DNA of 64,000 bases, from assembly GCF_030272615.1 (NCBI RefSeq), contig NC_081413.1, positions 100,100,239-100,164,238 on the forward strand. Reading direction: 5' to 3'. Positions within the stretch are counted from its first letter, which is position 1; each line of letters starts with the position of its first letter. Positions 1-12,124 of this stretch are shown here, piece by piece. Source of the stretch: Cryptomeria japonica (taxonomy: Eukaryota; Streptophyta; Pinopsida; Cupressales; Cupressaceae). The notes below the pieces were generated by a model. That model was given only the letters and a program-made list of their open reading frames with translations, was not told the origin of the DNA and did no database searches. The position numbers were made by a program, and so were the translations under genes.

Positions 1-2475
1 TCGTCGATCGTCTGTCAGTTTTTCCTTTGGTTGGGAGTGTGGGTCGTGTATTTGTTTGTCTTTCTTGGGTTGCATGTTGTGCTTGTGGTAAAAATTGATT
101 ATTAAATCCCAAGTAGCGCTACCAAAGGGTAGTGTCTGCTATCATTTGGTAGCACCGTTGCCCAAGGAAGCAGCCCCTCGCTAAACCCTTTTTGCACTGT
201 ACTTTTTGGTCCACGTCAAACAACGTGGTTAAAATAAAAAAGAAGTTATTTTAATATATAATTTAATTTAAATTTAAAATATTAATAAATTGATATTAAA
301 TTTGTATTTTTGTTATATAGCTCATTAAAAGTAAAATAACATATGTTTTTGGTGAGTTCTAGAAAGTGGAATTAAAATATATGTTATTTAGTAAATTGTA
401 GAGAAGTGAAACAATGTATATTATTTGGAAAATCTTGGAAAAAGAAATGTTATATTAATTGTTAATTCTTGGCAATTAAACAATATATTAGTTGGAAATT
501 TCTAGGATTAAATAATATGTCATTTGGAAATTCGAAGGTAGATAGATAGAGTTAGAGAATTGATGGCATTCTCTCCTAATGAAATATGGATTTTAGATGA
601 GAAAATAAATTTAATAATGTTTTGTTTTTATGTATTGGATTATAGGCACGATCATATGATTGCAATTTTGGTATTGAAATTTTTTATGTAATGATGATTT
701 TGTCTAAAACTGTATTTGGAAATTTAGATCAATTAGAAAACTTGACCGATTTGTATTTTTAAATGATATGGAAAAAGATTGTCATTTCAGATTTATGTCT
801 ATGCGTGTTTAATTTTCTGTATTCGCATTTGATTAAGAAATGGCAAGTCCTTGATTGTGATTGTTGGTTATTGTCATATGGCTATTTTGGTATCTGTTTA
901 TGTCCTTGATCTCGAGTATTGACTGTTTTCATATTATGGTTTTGTATTTGGTCATGTCCTTTATGTGAGTGTTGGATATTGATATGTGGTTGACTATAGC
1001 TGGTCATGTCTCTAAGTCAGGGAATCATCAGTCAGTGCACCTCGTGTGAGGACTTGTTTGGCCAAGTGGGTATTCCTACCGTATTTAACTCCGTAAACTT
1101 GTCCTGGTGTATTCCTTGGTTTTAGGAGTTTCATTTGATTATGGTCTAGTGTCATATGGGAGAGTGGATTTCAAGTGGGGGTCACGCCCAAAGTGGTTGC
1201 AGGGTAACCCATCGAAAGTGTGTCTAAATAAGTGATAACCTAATAGTTTATTAGGAAGTTTAGTAAATAAAAACACTAAGATAATTGTGCCTCACACATG
1301 GGATGAGTGCTAGTACAGATTCGGAATGCAATGAGAAGGCCTGAAATGGCAAACCAACAACCTTGTCTTCCCGAAAGGATGTGTTGGGTCCACATTAGAC
1401 TTGGATGGGTCAGAGGTTCGAGAAGGTTGCCAGGGTAACCCAGTAGATGAGGTCAGGACCTATGGAGGCCTGCCAAGGTAACTATACCAAGTTATGTGAT
1501 GACACTCATCCCTTATGTTCACTAGTGTGCAGTTTGTGTTGCCCTTGCTAGGAGTACTATTGTGGAGTCATATCTGGTTGTTTATGCCTTTGAGAGTACC
1601 TGATTTTCATGTTAGACCTTGGGTTTCTTATGATGGGTTGCGAGGACTTAGCTTCACGGGTGCTCCAGATGTTCATTTTTATTTGCTTCTTATCATGTTT
1701 TAGATGAATCCTTTTCCTTCTTCTAGGATCATTCATCTATTTTTGACTAGTGTGGTCATATGTTTTATTTTTTTATGTACGCCTTTTTGGCAGGTTGTAA
1801 TGGATGTGAACCTTATGTATTCTTCACCCTATTATTTATCAAAGGGGTCTTACAGTTGAGAAGACCTGGAGATGTAGCCCATTAGGGGTGGACTCTGATA
1901 TCAATTTGGTGTTATGTGGTGTTTGCATTCATCTGGTTCCTTTTTATTTTGCATGTATGGATGGCATTATGGTTAAAATGTATAATATGGTTTAGATGAT
2001 ATTAATCTTAAATGTATGCATGAAGTTATTAAATGCAGTATTATGGATCATGAAGTTGTAGGTTTACTAAAATGGAAAGTATTCATTAGCTTTTAATGCA
2101 ATTAAATTATGTATGGAAATTAGATGCATGACGTATGTTTTAATGTGAGATTGGATGTAATGTATGGTGAAATTTCAAGGGATGAACTTAATCATGTTAT
2201 CTATATTTTTAACCTATCGAATAAATTTAACCATTGTTTAAGTATAATCATGGCAATCAACTTAATTGGATTAATTAGCATGAGTTGAGTTAAGTGTTGA
2301 TTCAAGTAATCACGTTGGGAAACCTGTTAGGTGTTAGTTAAGTCTTTTGTTGTGTAATCTGAACTTAATGTTAACTCATTGTATCATTATGTTGTTTTAC
2401 TTTTAAAAAAAATATTTGCAATCTATTCTTGTGTTTTAGTGTAATCCCTTTGGGGTTTCCTGGTGGGGCATTACA
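1..2475 (+). mobile_element. 5' LTR (partial) of LARD-like element 1
   Basis: This stretch is a near-identical direct repeat of about 6499-10062 and is therefore the 5' LTR of the same element; its first ~400 bases lie outside the window. It ends in ...TTACA directly before a tRNA-iMet-type primer site. Compared with the 3' copy it lacks about 1.09 kb (3'-copy positions about 6613-7703), with a junction near position 115. Long matching blocks, for example 240-900 against 7825-8500, differ only at scattered bases. No coding region is credible. The pair of LTRs is seen directly; the LARD label is inference from the non-coding interior. Confidence 0.88.
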
Positions 2476-2477
2476 TT

Positions 2478-2490
2478 TGGTATCAGAGCC
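2478..2490 (+). other. Primer binding site, tRNA-iMet type
   Basis: TGGTATCAGAGCC lies two bases after the 5' LTR end. This is the standard plant initiator-Met tRNA complement used to prime minus-strand cDNA synthesis. It fixes the element as plus-oriented and the LTR end at 2475. Confidence 0.93.
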
Positions 2491-4539
2491 AATGTTGCAA
2501 ATAGTGGGATCCCTGGTGTCGCTTTTTCCCTTAGTTGGTGTGAGGTGTATAGACCTTATGTTGTATGCTTGTCCTCCTATTGTATGCTCGTGATTGACAC
2601 ATAGGATCTTGAAGATCTTAAGGACTCGTGCTTTATTATTTTTGCGTATTCTTTCGAGCAAACCTTAATTGTGTGTAACATGTGTGTTCACACCTTCCTT
2701 TCACCTTCTTGATGTTGGTGCTTTTGAGTGAATATATGTTCTTTGTTTTCTTATTAGATATCTTGGTCTATGATTTTTCTTATTCAGAGAAAGTCGTATG
2801 TACCTCCCTTTTTTATTGTTGTACTCTTTAGGCTAACCCATTGGGTTGGTCAGTGCTTGTCTTGAATCTGGAAGTATGAAATGTGCTTGTATTAATATTA
2901 TGATCTAGCTTGGTTTTGTTAACTTGAAGGACTTGTATGATAGATGTTGAGTGCTTATGATGTAGCGAATTAAATGGTTATCATGCTTCCTCCTCTTTCT
3001 CTATAGAATTTAAATGTTTGTTATATGTGTTATTATCACGGGTGTAAGCTTTCTAATTGCGAGAGAATGGTTGTGACTTATTGAACCCTTGTGTGAGCCT
3101 AATGATTCTACTGTGCATTTAGATAATAAGGGGGCTATGGGTTTAAAGGATCATGATGGTTATTGGGAGGAAATTGTATGTTTTCATAAAAGAATTTATC
3201 ATGTGTGTTGTTGGAGTAACATAATAAATTTGTATCTTAGGTAATGTGTGATATTGTACGAATAGCTGATATGTGAAACTGTCTTGTTTGTAAAAGATGT
3301 ATGAGAAAGATCATGTTATAGTGGCTAGGACTGTAATGATTTGTTTTCATGAAGGATTTCTTGATGTGTTTCATAATACCGACTCAATTGAGGACCTATT
3401 TTAACAATGCTATATTGAACTTGCTTTTGGATATATATTATTGACTTAGTATAAATAGAAAGTGCAAATGAAAAGCTTGTTTGATGTGCATGCATAAATA
3501 TGTATTATTTAGTTGATAGCTCATCTTTTACCTTCTTATCGTACTTTGATTTTTTATGAAAGGTTGCAGATTATGATATATGTCATATTAATAAATAGTA
3601 GTAAGTGTTTGCAAGAGGTCTTGCGTTAATGAAAAGATCATTTGTGTAGATTTCATTTTTTTTGGAGAATTAGGACATTCATTTGCAACCATAGTATTTG
3701 GAAATGTCATGTTAGGCCAATTGGTGTTCTTCTAAAATAGCAGTGATATGAAAACCGTTCAATAAAGATGATAGGCATATATAGTGATAAATTAAAGCAT
3801 GTTGTGTGATCTTGTTAATTTTGTGCATATGTATGAAATGGGATGACTATCAAACTCTCTTTCCCTTCTCTTTACCTAGTTATAAGATCTTTTATAAATG
3901 CTACTAAAGAATGATTTAAATAGAATGTATATAAAGCATATGAAATTGTTTTTTTTTGCATTTTGACTTCAAATTGAAAGATGGAAGTCTTACACTCTGG
4001 AAAGAAAATTTGCATGGTTAGTAATGTGAATAAACCAGTACTGGTGCTTTCATTGTGTATTGGGAAAAACCAGTGCTTGCTCTATGTACCCATGGGATGG
4101 TAAAGTAATCAACCATGGAGGGTATACTTACTTATGAGTATGGAAACCATATTGTTTATGTGATGTTGCTTATTTTTTACCCTACTGAGTGCCAACCCAC
4201 GGGTTGTTGGTAATTCAGTATGTAAAGGGGTAGTATTAGGAGTCACCATTCCTTGAATAGTAATTTTTTGGTGTACGAGTAATGTCAGTGCGAAGCAAAT
4301 TTAGCTTCTCTATTTAGAAGAAAAATATAGCTATATAATGAAACTATATTAAGGGTGTACTCAATACTTTCCCTTTTTGATGAACCAATTTATAAGGTTT
4401 ACGTGTGCCAGCCTAATTCCCTCTTTTATTTGAGCATTTTGATGGCAGTTCTTGAGCATAGTGATGGTGTATCTTGGAGGATATTTTTCCTTGTCTTCAT
4501 GAAAGGTATGTTATTTCCACATGAGCTGCCAGTTGGCAG

Positions 4540-4860
4540 GCGTTGGTAGACATGTGGGTGGACCCTAGTCATGTATACCTCTGGCTTACGGCGAGTATCC
4601 TGAGAGGTACATCTCTATGCGGGGTGTCCGCAAGGTACACTGTCATGCAGGATACCTCCATTGCGTGCCTTTTCCGCTCGAAGTATTGCCATGTCATGCT
4701 GATGCGGGATGTAGTAGACATTACCATGCAGCCTACCGACTTGTTTACGGTAGAGGCATGCCACATGACGACATGATGTGGGGTGATGTCGAGGTGCACA
4801 CTGCCATGCCATGTGGTTGTGTGACTAGGCCGCACCACATGATGAGCTATTGCGATAGCT
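4540..4860. other. GC-richer patch inside LARD 1 interior
   Basis: A 320-base stretch rich in CATG, CCATG and CpG within otherwise AT-rich DNA. It is open for 65-90 codons in several overlapping frames on both strands, which is what biased composition alone produces. No domain or repeat of clear period is visible. It could be an older inserted fragment or a structured RNA segment of the element. Confidence 0.4.
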
Positions 4861-6088
4861 AGATGATTGTTCTCTCCTTCCTTGTTGGTGGCTAGATTCT
4901 AGTCACCTAGTGATGTTATGTGAAATTATGATATTCTTATTTATTTCTTATGTGGACCAGTGATTTATTCTATTTTGACTTTGAATGTTTAGCCACGATC
5001 TTGCGATCTTTTGCTTGATTTGGTGTTGCAATTCCATATTTTTCTTGCCTCACTATTAGAATTGATAATTTATTATCTGTATTCATCTATATTTTGGTGG
5101 CTAAATTGGTTTATCCTTATTGTTTTTGTATGCTGGTCTTGTGTTGTAATGTGAATTGCTCTCCAAGGACGTATGAGACGGTCTTGGTTGAGTGTATATG
5201 AGGAAGTAGATGTAGGGAACCTTGAGGATGGGGATATGTGACGTTGTGATGCAACTAGGATCCACTACCTACCTATGTGTGGTGACTATCTCTTGGAGGC
5301 TAACCACCTTACTCAACAAGGGATGGTCACGAGGGTCTTGTATGGAAGGTATCACCACTATGTGTGTGTCCTAGCACCATCAAGCCCTTGAGTGAGATGT
5401 TGGATTTTTATGATCATGTTATTTTATTTTGAGATCAGGCATAGAGATGTTAATCGTGCATGTTATCTATGATCGAGCATTAGACATGCTCACATGTGGC
5501 CTTATGAGTTATACATTCCAGTTATGTGGATGGTTATTTATGTGTTAAATATGGAGTAAAATGTGTTATTTTGCCACTATGTTATGGGACATAGTCATTG
5601 GAAAGGTTTTTATATGCCTGGCAAGTGTCAGCAATTATGTTATATATGTTTCTCTTATTTCATGAAAGTTTACTTGGTTATGGAATTTGAAATTGGAAGC
5701 TATTTCTATGCGATAATATATTAGGAAGAGGATGGAATGGTAAAAGAAATTGATCATGATGGCATGTTTTCTTGTCGTATTTGGTAGATGAGTGTTGTAA
5801 TTGTTGTTTACCTCAATTAATGCATTAATTTGGTGTGATGAAAGGAAGAAAATTCTAGTTTCACTGCTATGATTATAGATAGTTCCTAGATTATTATAAG
5901 AAATGTATGGATTTGGAGGTATCTTACCATTAGACAATGGCATTCATAAAGGATTTAGCAATAATATTTTATTTATCTATAAAAGGATTCATATGTGCAA
6001 TTTGATATTTGTTAAATAATTTTCAGGACTAATGTGTGCTACATGTTTTCCTTCTAGCCTTGCAACTTCAAGGAGTAAGTTGGAACCT

Positions 6089-6099
6089 AGAGGGGAGGA
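6089..6099 (+). other. Polypurine tract of LARD-like element 1
   Basis: AGAGGGGAGGA directly precedes TGAAGTACCCC, the inferred first bases of the 3' LTR. A purine run abutting TG is the expected plus-strand primer. The matching 5' LTR start lies outside the window, so the boundary rests on this motif alone. Confidence 0.72.
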
Positions 6100-9000
6100 T
6101 GAAGTACCCCTTCCCTAATCATATTTTTAAAACCGGTTTGACCTTGGTTGACTTTTTAAGTGACTTTCTTGAATGGTTGATTTACCATGTTGTAATATTA
6201 TAGACAGGTATTATGCTTAATGTGTGTACCTGTAAATGTTGATTTTGCATCGATTCTTATGTAAGATTAATTGTTCTTTTGATTTGTGTTATTAATCTTG
6301 GGCTAACACTTTCATTCAATATATATGTATAAATGTGTGGTTCATGGTTGTAGGAGATTGTAGGTACAATACCATATAGGTACGAGGTTCAGCTCCACCT
6401 GGATTCACAGGTTTGAGTGTACCTTACTAGTCCAAAGGTATTGGATTAGGTAGTCATAAGACCCTACGTTTTACCCTAGTCGTGCTCAAGTGAGCATCGT
6501 CGGTCGTTCGTCAGTTTTCCCTTTGGTTGGGAATACGGGTCGTGTATTTGTTTGTCTTTCTTGGGTTGTGTGTTGTGCGTGTGGTAAAAATTGATTATTA
6601 AATCTCAAGTATTTAAATTAGACTGAATGTGTTTTTAAGCATTAGCAAATTAAGGGACTAAATTAAATAGGACCCCTTTGTGTGATTAATCAATAATCAG
6701 ATTGCTAAATTCATGTTTGTAGCAAGTTTGATTAAATGGTTATTTTTAAATGATGAATTAATTAAGTATATGCATTTTGAAAGGAAAGGTTAAATGGTAT
6801 TTGAAAATAGAAATATCTTACCCTCTTTGGCATTTTGAAATAGAAATGTCAGTTTTAATTCAATTGAGAAAAATCAAATTTGGAAGAAAAGCAATTTTTG
6901 CATATTGAATTTTTTGGAAATGATTTTATTTGCGAAAAATAATTTCAACCAAAAAAATGGATTTTTGGTCATACAATTTCTTTTTTAACCTAGGTTTTGA
7001 AAAATATTTTCGGAGTTGTTTTTTTTTTAAATGGAAAATTTTGGGTCATTTGTGGGAGAAGAAATTTCTTGAGCTTGCAGGTTGGGCTCTTCATCAAATC
7101 ATTCCCAGGCTTGCTAATAGAGGTTGGATTCTTGTTTATCTCCTTGGTTTTTGTTTAAAAGAGATTGATTTGATTTAGAAGAAATCTGGTTGTGCTTTTT
7201 TGAAAATCTCATAAATTTGTGGAATAAGGAAGAGTTGTAGTTAAATCTTGAATTTGAATCCTCCTTGCTTTCATTTTCAACCTCTAGATCAATTCTTGTT
7301 TGTTCAAATTGATTTTATGTTGAAAATGGGTGTGGTTGTTCTTAGTAGGTTTTGTTAAGAAATTTTCAATTTGAATCTCTTATTTTAGTTCATAAAATGT
7401 GGAATTAGTTTGTGTTTGGCAAATTAGTTGGATGAATGTGTGTAAATTGATTTCATTTGCCCAAATATGGAATTTTGTTGAAGAAATTTTCCCAGTTTTA
7501 GCTTTCTAGGACTCGTTATTCAAAAAAAAAAAAATTTGCAAATCATTGTTTTTCTAGAAAAAAAAAAAATTTGGTCTTAGTCTGAGACTATGCAATAGAT
7601 TGGGGGTTTTCTATTTTTAAATAGAAAAAAATAATATAATTTTACACCCACGTGGCAGGGTATACCCCACCACGTGGGAGGGTAGCTTCTGCTACCATAG
7701 GGTAGAAGCGCTACCATTTGGTAGGGGCTGCTACCATATGGCAGTAGTGCTACCATTTGGTAGCAGCCCCCTGCTAAACCCTTTTTGTGTTGTACTTTTT
7801 GGTCCACGTGAAATAGTGTGGTTAAAAAAAAAGTTTATTTTAATATATAATTTAATTTAAATTTAAAATATTAATAAATTGATATTAAATTTGTATTTTT
7901 GTTATATAGCTCATTAAAAGTAAAATAACATATGTTTTTGGTGAGTTCTAGAAAGTGGAATTAAAATATATGTTATTTAGTAAATTGTAGAGAAGTGAAA
8001 CAATGTATATTATTTGGAAAATCTTGGAAAAAGAAATGTTATATTAATTGTTAATTCTTGGCAATTAAACAATATATTAGTTGGAAATTTCTAGGATTAA
8101 ATAATATGTCATTTGGAAATTCGAAGGTAGATAGATAGAGTTAGAGAATTGATGGCATTCTCTCCTAATGAAATATGGATTTTAGATGAGAAAATAAATT
8201 TAATAATGTTTTGTTTTTATGTATTGGATTATAGGCACGATCATATGATTGCAATTTTGGTATTGAAATTTTTTATGTAATGATGATTTTGTCTAAAACT
8301 GTATTTGGAAATTTAGATCAATTAGAAAACTTGACCGATTTGTATTTTTAAATGATATGGAAAAAGATTGTCATTTCAGATTTATGTCTATGCGTGTTTA
8401 ATTTTCTGTATTCGCATTTGATTAAGAAATGGCAAGTCCTTGATTGTGATTGTTGGATATTGTCATATGGTTATTTTGGTATCTTCTTATGTCCTTGATC
8501 TTGAGTATTGATTTTTTTCATGTGATGGTTTTGTATCTGGTCATGTCCTTTATGCAAGTGTTCAATATTGGTATGTGGTTAACTATAGTTGGTCATGTCT
8601 CTAAGTCAGGGAATTGTCAGTCAGTGCACCTCGTGTGAGGACTTGTTTGGCCAAGTGGGTATTCCTACCGTATTGAACTCCGTATATTTGTCCTGGTGTA
8701 TTCCTTGGTTTTAGGAGCTTCGTTTGATTATGGTCTAGTGTCATATGGGAGAGTGGCTTTTGAGTGGGGGCCGCACCCAAAGTGGTTGCAGGGTAACCCA
8801 TCGAAAGTGTGTCTAAATAAGTGATAACCTAATAGTTTATTAGGAAGTTTAGTAGATAAAAATAGTAAGTAATATAATTGTGCCTTACGCATGGGATGAG
8901 TGCTAGTACAGACTCGAAATGCAGTGAGAAGGCCTGAAATGGCAAACTAATAGCCTTGTCTTCACAAAAGGATGTGTTGGGTCCACATGAGACTTGGATG

Positions 9001-10062
9001 GGCTGAAGGTTTGGGAAAGGCTACCAGGGTAACCTAGTAGATGGGGTCAGGACCTATGGAGGCCTGCCAGGGTAACCATACCAAGTTATATGATGACATT
9101 CGTCCCTTATTTTCACTAGTGTGCAGTTTGTGTTGCCCTTGCTAAGAGTACTATTGTGGAGTCATATATGGTTGTTTATGCCTTTGAGAGTACCTAATTT
9201 TCATGTTAGACCTTGGGTTGTGAGGACTTAGTTTCGCGGGTGCTCCAGTTGTTCTTTTGTATTTACTTCTTATCATGTTTTAGATGGATCCTTTTCCTTC
9301 TTCTGGGATCATTCATGTATCTTTGACCAGTGTGGTCATATGTATTATTTTTTTTATGTACACCTTTTTGGCAGGTTGTAATGGATGTGAACCTTATGTA
9401 TTCTTCACCCTATTATTTATTAGAGGGGTCTTGCAGTTCAGCAGACTCGGAGATGTATCCCATTAGGGGTGAATTCCGATATCAATTTGGTGTTATGTGG
9501 TGTTTGCGTTCATTTGGTTCCTTTTTATTTTGCATGTATGGATGGCATTATGGTTAAAATGTATAATATGGTTTAGATGATATTAATCTTAAATGCATGC
9601 ATGAAGTTATTAAATGTAGTATTATGGATCATGAAGTTATAGGTTTAGTGAAATGGAAAGTATTCATTAGCTTTTATTGCAATTAAAGTATGTATGGAAA
9701 TTATATGCATGACATATTTTAATGTAAGATTGGATGTAATGTATGGTGAAATTGTAAGGGATGAAATTAATCATGTTATCTATATTTTTAACCTATCGAA
9801 TAAATTCAACCATTGTTTAAGTATAATCATGTCATTAAGTTAATCAACTTAATTGGATTAATTAGCATGAGTTGAGTTAAGTGTTGAATCAAGTAATCAC
9901 GTTGGTGAACCCTTTAGGTGTTAGTTAAGTCTTTCGTTGTGTAATCTAAACTTAATGTTAACTCATTGTATCATTATGTTGGTTTAACTTTTAAAAAAAT
10001 ATTTACACTCTATTCTTGCATTTTAGTGTAATCCCTTTGGGGTTTCCTGGTGGGGCATGACA
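6100..10062 (+). mobile_element. 3' LTR of LARD-like element 1 (about 4 kb)
   Basis: Begins TGAAGTACCCC after the polypurine tract and ends ...GGGGCATGACA. From about 6499 it aligns with window positions 1-2475, except for about 1.09 kb (6613-7703) present only here. An LTR of nearly 4 kb is exceptionally long. The next five bases, TTGCA, are the candidate target duplication; its partner lies before the window. The downstream flank is an older Tat-type LTR, so this element inserted into that LTR. Confidence 0.85.
7675..7770. repeat. Cluster of GCTACCA/TGGTAGC hairpin repeats in the LTR
   Basis: Several near-identical 15-17 base imperfect palindromes follow one another, for example GCTACCATTTGGTAGC near 7749, whose arms GCTACCA and TGGTAGC pair exactly. 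A shorter, partly scrambled version survives in the 5' LTR at about 117-180. In RNA each would form a small stem-loop. The apparent open frame on the minus strand here only reflects this repetition. Confidence 0.75.
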
Positions 10063-10607
10063 TTGCATGGAATGGCATGTAACATGACAAAACCGTAACA
10101 CACATACATGCTTGCAAATGGATGTTGAAATATTGCTCCAATGGATGAATGAAGAAGACTGGAATGCTTGATGATGTATATCTTTGCCTATGCTTGCTTA
10201 TCTCCTTCGCTTGAATTTTGCCTCCCCTTCCTCCTTATGCAAATGAGAAAACCAACTCCCTTTTATACATGCCTCTTGAAGATTAATTCATCTCATAAAA
10301 GGCCAATATCGAAGAGATTTAGGATCTCGAAGTGCAAATGGGTCCGAGGGGGCTATCTTGGGGCCACCCTAAGAGGGTGGGACAAGGGTACCACGCTCCT
10401 GTGCTAGGGGGAAAGGGTGGCCATGCCCCTATCCTACCCTATCTCGGGGTTTGGATAGGGTCCTAAGGCTATATCAGAGCTCAAACAGGAAGGGGTCAAG
10501 TGTGAAAATGTAGAAATAGGTCTTGGTTGGGGAAGAAGATGTCATCGCCGAGGTGAGGACCTAAAATATGGTTAAAATTACATTAGGTGCAATTTTATGA
10601 CACTACA
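10063..10607 (-). mobile_element. Tat-type Ty3/gypsy LTR fragment
   Basis: Closely matches 57328-57905 of another minus-strand element in this window, including the GC-rich block at 10340-10440. Read on the minus strand it begins TGTAGTGTCATAAAATTG, a terminus also present at 59381 and, with one change, at 57905. The distal half is missing because LARD 1 inserted into it; the rest should lie upstream of the window. Its terminus abuts a copia zinc knuckle at 10608, so the LTR had itself inserted into a copia gag. Confidence 0.78.
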
Positions 10608-11104
10608 GTTATAAGTGTCAAAATTTTGGTCATATAGAAGGGCATTGTAAGCTAAGAAATGGTGAGAAAAAGAAAATTGTGTCGGATCAGAAGATAGAGA
10701 CTAAATCGGAACACAAGATGACAGAAGAGGAGAAGAAAGAAGTGAAACAGGTTTGGATAGAGAAGGAGAAGACCAAGACAGTTTCAAGCTTGATTATGCA
10801 GACTTCTCTACACATTGAAAGGAAGAATTTATGGGTAGTTGATAGTGGCTGCTCAAATCACATGACCAGAGACAAGAAAATTTTTATCAAGCTTGATGAT
10901 TGGAATGGTGGTTCTATCCATTTTGGTGACAAATCCTCCACCGAGATTAAAGGTCATGGTATATTGAATATTGATGACAAGCTTAAGGCTCCCGATATGT
11001 ACTACATGGAAGGACTAAAGCATAATTTGTTGAGTGTAAATCAAATGTGTGACAAAGAGTACAAGTTCATATTTGACGCTACCTGTTGTCAGATAAGAAA
11101 GTAG
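10608..11104 (+). pseudogene. Ty1/copia gag zinc knuckle and protease fragment
   Basis: Frame is continuous from about 10607. It starts in a CCHC knuckle (YKCQNFGHIEGHCK) whose first cysteine is lost at the LTR junction; this knuckle normally binds element RNA in Gag. A charged linker follows, then the copia aspartic protease motif WVVDSGCSNHMT (about 10832-10867), with D-S-G the catalytic triplet, and the conserved GLKHNLLSVNQMCD segment near 11010-11055. The frame ends in TAG at 11102. The N-terminal Gag is absent. There is no ATG at the head of the frame, consistent with truncation. Confidence 0.88.
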
Positions 11105-11913
11105 AGTATCGATCAGGTTGTGGCAGAAGGAAAGAGAACATATGGTAATGTCTAAAATCTAAGGGAATGCTATGAGTCCCAATGTATGATGGAACAGGTT
11201 GATGAAAGCTAGTTGTTGCACCAAAGATTAGTCCATGTGAATTTTGACAATCTGGTGAAGATAACCAAGAGCCAGTATGTAAGAAACATTCCATAAATAA
11301 CCAAACCAACGAGTACCTTTTGTGATGAATGCATTAGAGGAAAGTAAATCAGAGTGAGCTGAAAAATAAAAGAGTATAATACCTCAAGACCTTTAGAGTT
11401 AGTACATACAGATTTGTGTGGATCATCAAGGACAAGGGCCTTGATTGGTGAGAGATACTTCATGTTATTCATTGATGACTACTCAAGGATGACTTGGGTG
11501 ACATTTTGCATGAAAAATCACAAGCATTTGAAAGATTCAAGATTTTAGAATGATGGTTGAAAATGACAGTGGACACCGGTTAAAGTGTTTAAGATCAGAC
11601 CGGGGTAGAGAATATTCTTCAAGTGAGTTTATTGACTACTGTGAGAAACATGGAATCCAGAGACAATATTCAGTAGAAAGAACACCACAGTAGAATGGCG
11701 TGGCAGAAAGGAAGAATAGTATAGTAAAGGAAATGGCTATAACAATGTTAAATGAGGCTATCATACCAGATACATACAGGAAGGAAGCAATTCATACTGT
11801 TGTCTATACATTAAACTGGGTATAGCTAAGAGTGAACAGTAGAATAACTCCCTATGAATTATGGTCCAACCGAAAAACATCACTCAAGCATTTTAGAGTG
11901 TCAAATACGTAGG
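11105..11913 (+). pseudogene. Ty1/copia integrase remnant
   Basis: Conceptual translation with stops gives the GAG-pre-integrase zinc module (HQRLVHVNF ... CDECIRGK, about 11218-11345), then integrase core pieces: LVHTDLCG (first Asp, about 11398), FIDDYSRMTWV, LRSDRGREY (second Asp, about 11590) and NGVAERKN (Glu, about 11697). The stop before NGVAER and the stop in the NWV-LRVNS segment are both TAG where the family has Gln. Homology ends near 11913; reverse transcriptase and RNase H are gone and the sequence jumps to 3' non-coding DNA. Non-functional. Confidence 0.87.
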
Positions 11914-12124
11914 AGGATGTATGATTTAGGGGGAGTCAACCATTGTTACTATCTTACGACTCTTGAATCATGAAGCATGGACATAGGGGGAGATTGTGTC
12001 CTAACAGGGTGTAACCAAGGGAGAGATTATCGGTCTCAGGCTAAGGTTCCCTTTGCCATTTACTATCAAAGGGGGAGAGAAATTGGAATGGACAAATGTT
12101 GGCATCAATACCAAAGGGGGAGAT
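11914..12124 (+). other. Copia 3' non-coding region with repeated polypurine tracts
   Basis: Purine blocks of the GGGGGAGA type recur at about 11929, 11986, 12031, 12070 and 12113; only the last (AAAGGGGGAGAT, 12113-12124) abuts the LTR start. The extra copies look like duplicated or decayed plus-strand primers, as seen between pol and 3' LTR in some copia elements. Confidence 0.65.

Larger units (their letters stand above)
2476..6099 (+). mobile_element. Non-coding interior of LARD-like element 1
   Basis: About 3.6 kb between the PBS and the polypurine tract, AT-rich, with stop codons in all frames. I find no gag, protease, RT, RNase H or integrase motif on either strand. LTRs of about 4 kb around a conserved non-coding interior of about 3.5 kb is the classic LARD (large retrotransposon derivative) plan, which depends on proteins supplied in trans. 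The tRNA-iMet PBS fits a chromovirus-like (long-LTR) or copia partner; the partner is not identified here. The only compositionally distinct part is a GC-richer patch at about 4540-4860. Confidence 0.8.

Noticed and set aside
4543-4862. Overlapping 65-89-codon frames on both strands
   Set aside because: They occupy the same GC-rich patch in opposite and shifted frames, lack motifs and are best explained by composition.
7577-7807. 76-codon minus-strand ORF with a repeating LLPYGS peptide
   Set aside because: It is the translation of the hairpin repeats in a non-coding LTR.
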